From Nonomuraea solani (GTDB lineage: Bacteria; Actinomycetota; Actinomycetes; Streptosporangiales; Streptosporangiaceae), in assembly GCF_900108335.1 (NCBI RefSeq), contig NZ_FNVT01000001.1:1232977-1296976 (forward strand): a stretch of DNA of 64,000 nt, written 5' to 3'. Below are positions 60,911 through 64,000 of this stretch, piece after piece (within the stretch, counting starts at the first letter, position 1; each line of letters begins with the position of its first letter). A program made the position numbers and the translations under genes. Under the pieces are notes generated by a model. The model searched no databases and was not told the DNA's origin. It worked only from the letters and a program-made list of their open reading frames with translations.

Positions 60911-62683
60911 CTCACCGCGCATGAGCTGGGGACGCCCGCGCGTGTGCTGCTCTACTCGGTCCGCCGGGCGCCGTGGTGGACGGTCGTTTCGGTGGTGTCG
61001 AGGGTGGCGGGGATCGCGGTCGCGCTGGCGTTCCCGGCGGCGCTGGCCCGGGCGGTGGACGCGGCCCTGGGTGGGGCGCCGGGGCTGGTCTGGCTGGGGA
61101 GTCTGATTGGGGCGGCGCTGCTGACGGGGGCGCTGGAGGTCTGGGCGGCCGCGGCGGGTGGTATCGCCGTCGAGGTGTCCCTGCGCCGGGGCGTGATCCG
61201 GCGGGTGCTGGAGGCGGGGATCCCGGGGCGGCGCCGGTTCTCCTCCGGTGACGTCGGCAGCCGGTTGGTGTCGGCGTCCGAGGCGGCGAACCTGGTGTCG
61301 ATCGTGCTGTCCGCGCTGGGCGCGGTGGCGCTCTCCGCCGGTGGGCTGGTGGCGCTGGCGTTGATCGACTGGTGGCTGGCGGTCGCGTTCGTGGTGTGCG
61401 TACCGGTCGCGACGGTGCTCGTCCGGCGGTTCGTCGCCGAGACGACGGGGTTGATGAGGAGCTACCGGCGGCTCCAGGGTGATCTGTCGGCCCGTCTGGT
61501 GGAGGCGCTGACTGGGGCGCGCACGATCCAGGCCGGTGGGACTCTGGACCGGGAGGTGGAGCGGGTCCTGGCGCCGTTGCCGGAGCTGGGCGCGGCCGGG
61601 CGGGCGACCTGGGAGGCCCAGCGTCGCACGGTGTGGAAGGTGGGGCTGCTGGCGCCGCTGACCGAGGTCGTGGTGCTCGCCGTCGCCGGGGTCGGGGTGT
61701 CGGACGGGCGGATCACGGCGGGGTCGTGGGTGGCGGTGGCGGGATATGTCACCATCGCGCTGGGGTTGCTCAACGTGGTGGACCCGCTGATGGGCCTCGC
61801 GCACGTACGGGTCGGGACGGCCAGGCTGGCGGAGGTCCTGTCCCTGCCCGCCGGCCCGGGCGGCCCCCGCGCGCTCCCGGACGGCCCCGGCGCGATCACG
61901 TTCCGCTCGGTGACCGTCCACGCCCGGGATGGGGCCGTGCTGGGTGGATCGGTGGCCATAGATGCCCGGGACGAGGGGTCGGTGAGCGTCTGTGCCGGTG
62001 GCGGGGCCGTGCTGGATGGGGTTGATCTGGATATTCCGCCCGGTCTCGCGGTCGCCGTTGTCGGGCGGTCGGGAGCGGGCAAGTCCACTCTCGCGGCGCT
62101 GGCCGGTGGGCTGCTCAGGCCCGATCGGGGCGAGGTGCTGCTGGACGGCGCCGACGTGGCCGAGGTGTGCCCCGAGGAGCTGCGGCGCGCCGTGGCGTAC
62201 GCGTTCGAGCGGCCGGCGCTGCTGGGGGACACCGTGCACGACATGATCGCGTACGGTTCCGTGGACGTGTCCCGTGAGGAGGTGGAGCTCGCGGCGCTCC
62301 GGGTGTCGGCGGACGGTTTCATCAGGCGGCTCCCCGACGGCTACGACACCGCCCTGGACCGGGTGCCGCTCTCCGGCGGGGAGGCGCAGCGGCTCGGCCT
62401 GGCCCGGGCGGTGGTCCGGGAGCGCAGGGTGCTGATCCTCGACGACGCCACCTCCAGCCTCGACACCGCGACCGAGGCCGAGGTGACGATGACGCTGACC
62501 CGCCTGCTGGCCGGCCGTACGCGGATCGTCGTGGCGCACCGGGCCGCCACCGCCGCCCGTACCGACCTGGTGGTATGGCTGGAGGACGGACGGGTGCGGG
62601 CGACCGGCCCGCACGACCTGCTCTGGCGGGAGCCGGACTACCGGGCTCTGTTCGGCGAGGCCGTGCCGCGGGAGCCGGCATGA
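60893..62683 (+). CDS. ABC exporter half 1 (locus B)
   Basis: 596 residues from GTG 60893. The N-terminal ~310 residues contain six transmembrane helices of a type IV exporter. The C-terminal nucleotide-binding domain has Walker A GRSGAGKSTLAALAG, signature LSGGEAQRLGLARA, Walker B VLILDDATSSLD and H-loop VVAHR. A small insertion (~residues 345-380, including SVSVCAGGGAV) precedes the Walker A. There is no peptidase C39 domain. Coupled by ATGA to the second half, so a heterodimeric peptide exporter is likely. Confidence 0.88.
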   Translation: MKGGRGLTAHELGTPARVLLYSVRRAPWWTVVSVVSRVAGIAVALAFPAALARAVDAALGGAPGLVWLGSLIGAALLTGALEVWAAAAGGIAVEVSLRRGVIRRVLEAGIPGRRRFSSGDVGSRLVSASEAANLVSIVLSALGAVALSAGGLVALALIDWWLAVAFVVCVPVATVLVRRFVAETTGLMRSYRRLQGDLSARLVEALTGARTIQAGGTLDREVERVLAPLPELGAAGRATWEAQRRTVWKVGLLAPLTEVVVLAVAGVGVSDGRITAGSWVAVAGYVTIALGLLNVVDPLMGLAHVRVGTARLAEVLSLPAGPGGPRALPDGPGAITFRSVTVHARDGAVLGGSVAIDARDEGSVSVCAGGGAVLDGVDLDIPPGLAVAVVGRSGAGKSTLAALAGGLLRPDRGEVLLDGADVAEVCPEELRRAVAYAFERPALLGDTVHDMIAYGSVDVSREEVELAALRVSADGFIRRLPDGYDTALDRVPLSGGEAQRLGLARAVVRERRVLILDDATSSLDTATEAEVTMTLTRLLAGRTRIVVAHRAATAARTDLVVWLEDGRVRATGPHDLLWREPDYRALFGEAVPREPA

Positions 62684-64000
62684 CCGGCCGCGTGGTGAGC
62701 CGGGCCGGATGGCGGCTGCTGACCGGGGAGCTGGCCCGGCGGCGCAGAGCGATCGCCTTCCTGGCCGGCTGGTCGGTCGTGGAGTCGCTGCCCGCGCTGC
62801 TGTCGGGCATCGCCGTGGCCGGCGCGCTGGACCGGGGCTTTCTGGCGGGCCGGCCGCTCATCGGTCTCGGGTGGCTGGGGGTGCTCGGGCTGGCGATGGT
62901 GGTTCAGGCGCTGGCGACCCGCAACACGTTCCCGTGGCTGGCCGCCATCGTCGAGCCGCTGCGGGACGCGCTGGTCAGGATGGTGGTCACGACTGCCTTA
63001 CGCCGCGCGGTGGAAGGGGGCGAGCGCGGGGACGGCTCCGTGGTGGCCCGGATCTGCGGCCAGACCGAGGCCGTCCGGAATCTGGTGGCCGCGCTGCTGC
63101 GGACGCTGCGGCCGACCGTCGCGTCGCTGGTGCTGGCCCTGGCCGGGCTGGTCGCGCTGGCGCCGATCGTCGCGGCGATCGCCGTCCCGCTGATCCTGAC
63201 GAGCCTGGCGCTGTTCGCGTGGCTGTCGCGGGCGCTGGCCGTACGTCAGCGCGAGATGATCCTGGCCGAGGAGACGATGGCGCGGACGGTCACGGACGTC
63301 GTCGAGGGCCTGCGCGACGTGGTGGCCTGCGGCGCGGCCGGCACCGCGCGCGACCTGGTGGACCGGGCGGTCATGGCGGAGGCGCGGGCCGCGCTCGCGA
63401 TGGCGCGGACCTCGTCGGCGCGATCGACGATCATGGCGATCGGCGGCGTCGTGCCGGTGATCCTGGTCCTGGCCCTGGCGCCCTGGCTGCTCGGCACCGG
63501 CCGGCTGACCTCGGGCGCGCTCGTGGGCGCGATCACCTACCTGGTCGGCACCCTGGATCCGGCGCTGCGCGCCCTCACCGGGACCGTCGCGACGTGGAGC
63601 CGGCAACTGGGCGTGCTCCTGCACCGGATCGCCGAGACGAGCGCCGCCCGCTCCGAGGCGAGCGCTGCCCTTCCCGAGGCGAGCGCCGCCCTTCCCGAGG
63701 CGAGCGCGGCCCGCTCCGGGACGAGCGCGGCCCGCTCCGAGATGAGCGCCGCCGTTCCCGAGACGCCTGGACCGAGGGGAGCGGCTCGGCCAGGCTCTGG
63801 TGAGCTGCGGGTGACCGGGCTGACCTTCGCCTATGGGCCGCGAGCCGAGCCGGTGATCGACGATCTCACGCTGAGCATCCCCGAGGGGGAACACCTCGCG
63901 ATCGTGGGGCCCAGCGGGATCGGCAAGTCCACGCTCGCCTCCCTCCTCGCCGGCCTGGCCGTCCCGCGGCGCGGCACCGTCCGGCTCGGCGGGGTCGCCG
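62680..64000 (+). CDS. ABC exporter half 2 (locus B), truncated by the window end
   Basis: At least 440 residues, no stop before the window edge. The transmembrane region spans ~20-310. A linker of six 7-residue repeats (EASAALP/ETSAARS type, ~319-360) separates it from the nucleotide-binding domain, which begins with LRVTGLTFAYGPRAEPV and Walker A GPSGIGKSTLASLLAG. It starts by ATGA overlap with half 1. Long repeated linkers are unusual in exporters. Confidence 0.88.
   Translation, partial: MTGRVVSRAGWRLLTGELARRRRAIAFLAGWSVVESLPALLSGIAVAGALDRGFLAGRPLIGLGWLGVLGLAMVVQALATRNTFPWLAAIVEPLRDALVRMVVTTALRRAVEGGERGDGSVVARICGQTEAVRNLVAALLRTLRPTVASLVLALAGLVALAPIVAAIAVPLILTSLALFAWLSRALAVRQREMILAEETMARTVTDVVEGLRDVVACGAAGTARDLVDRAVMAEARAALAMARTSSARSTIMAIGGVVPVILVLALAPWLLGTGRLTSGALVGAITYLVGTLDPALRALTGTVATWSRQLGVLLHRIAETSAARSEASAALPEASAALPEASAARSGTSAARSEMSAAVPETPGPRGAARPGSGELRVTGLTFAYGPRAEPVIDDLTLSIPEGEHLAIVGPSGIGKSTLASLLAGLAVPRRGTVRLGGVA
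63634..63759 (+). repeat. Six 21-bp repeats encoding a 7-residue linker repeat
   Basis: Units of GAGGCGAGCGCCGCCCTTCC-type (21 bp, six copies, in frame) encode (E/G)xSAA(R/L/V)(S/P). The variants at third positions show some age. Confidence 0.8.

Noticed and set aside
1..64000. Insertion sequences, integrases, tRNA attachment sites or rRNA
   Set aside because: No transposase motif, terminal inverted repeat with target duplication, tRNA cloverleaf or rRNA-like stretch was found by reading.

Overview
The window is very GC-rich DNA with strong G/C at third codon positions, many GTG/TTG starts, ATGA/GTGA overlaps, a SARP regulator, a LAL-type LuxR regulator and roadblock/LC7 proteins. This points to a filamentous actinomycete. 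A Streptosporangiales genus such as Nonomuraea is my guess from gene style, not something the sequence proves. No rRNA, tRNA, CRISPR array, complete transposon or replication origin was seen.

Layout. 0-12 kb is an exported/surface protein region: a WD40-like protein, a ~2070-residue secreted protein (PD-(D/E)XK-like segment, hydrophobic helix, von Willebrand D domain, eleven ~106-residue repeats with paired cysteines), an ECF sigma factor remnant, a secreted RHS/YD-repeat protein ending in a bacterial phospholipase A2 domain, a small RTX-like protein that looks frameshifted, an aldo/keto reductase and a secreted M23 peptidase. 12-22.6 kb is RiPP locus A: LAL and SARP regulators facing an operon of two radical SAM/SPASM-like enzymes, a haem-oxygenase-like diiron protein, an MFS exporter, a 69-residue Cys-free precursor flanked by hairpins, and a cytosolic subtilisin-like protease. 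22.6-24.2 kb holds an FtsX permease remnant and a toxin-antitoxin-like pair with an RHH antitoxin.

24-32.6 kb is a catabolic island: an oligopeptide-type ABC transporter with a creatininase-family protein, an HpcH/HpaI aldolase, a nitrilase-family amidase and a GntR/FCD regulator. The same GTATAC operator core sits over the transporter promoter and in the regulator-aldolase intergenic region. 32.6-42.9 kb is a second Dpp/Opp transporter operon on the minus strand with a YtcJ-type amidohydrolase, a PucR regulator and a divergent M14 carboxypeptidase. 43-44.7 kb has a frameshifted gene and a secreted EEP-fold protein. 44.7-51.6 kb is a sugar-acid operon (binding protein, two permeases, DgoD, ManD-like dehydratase, GntK) with a divergent GntR regulator. 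51.6-54.3 kb has a nitronate monooxygenase-type enzyme and a DHA2 MFS pump.

54.6-64 kb starts with two roadblock/LC7 proteins and a DUF4388-like protein and continues into RiPP locus B. Locus B encodes a lyase-kinase-cyclase lanthipeptide synthetase that keeps the Cys-Cys-His zinc ligands (class IV, LanL-like), a 50-residue precursor with four evenly spaced Thr-Cys pairs, a radical SAM enzyme without auxiliary-cluster cysteines, and two ABC exporter halves, the second cut by the window edge. A strong terminator hairpin separates precursor and radical SAM genes. The pairing of a lanthipeptide synthetase with a radical SAM enzyme on a Thr-Cys-rich substrate is the most promising candidate for an undescribed system here; locus A is the second.
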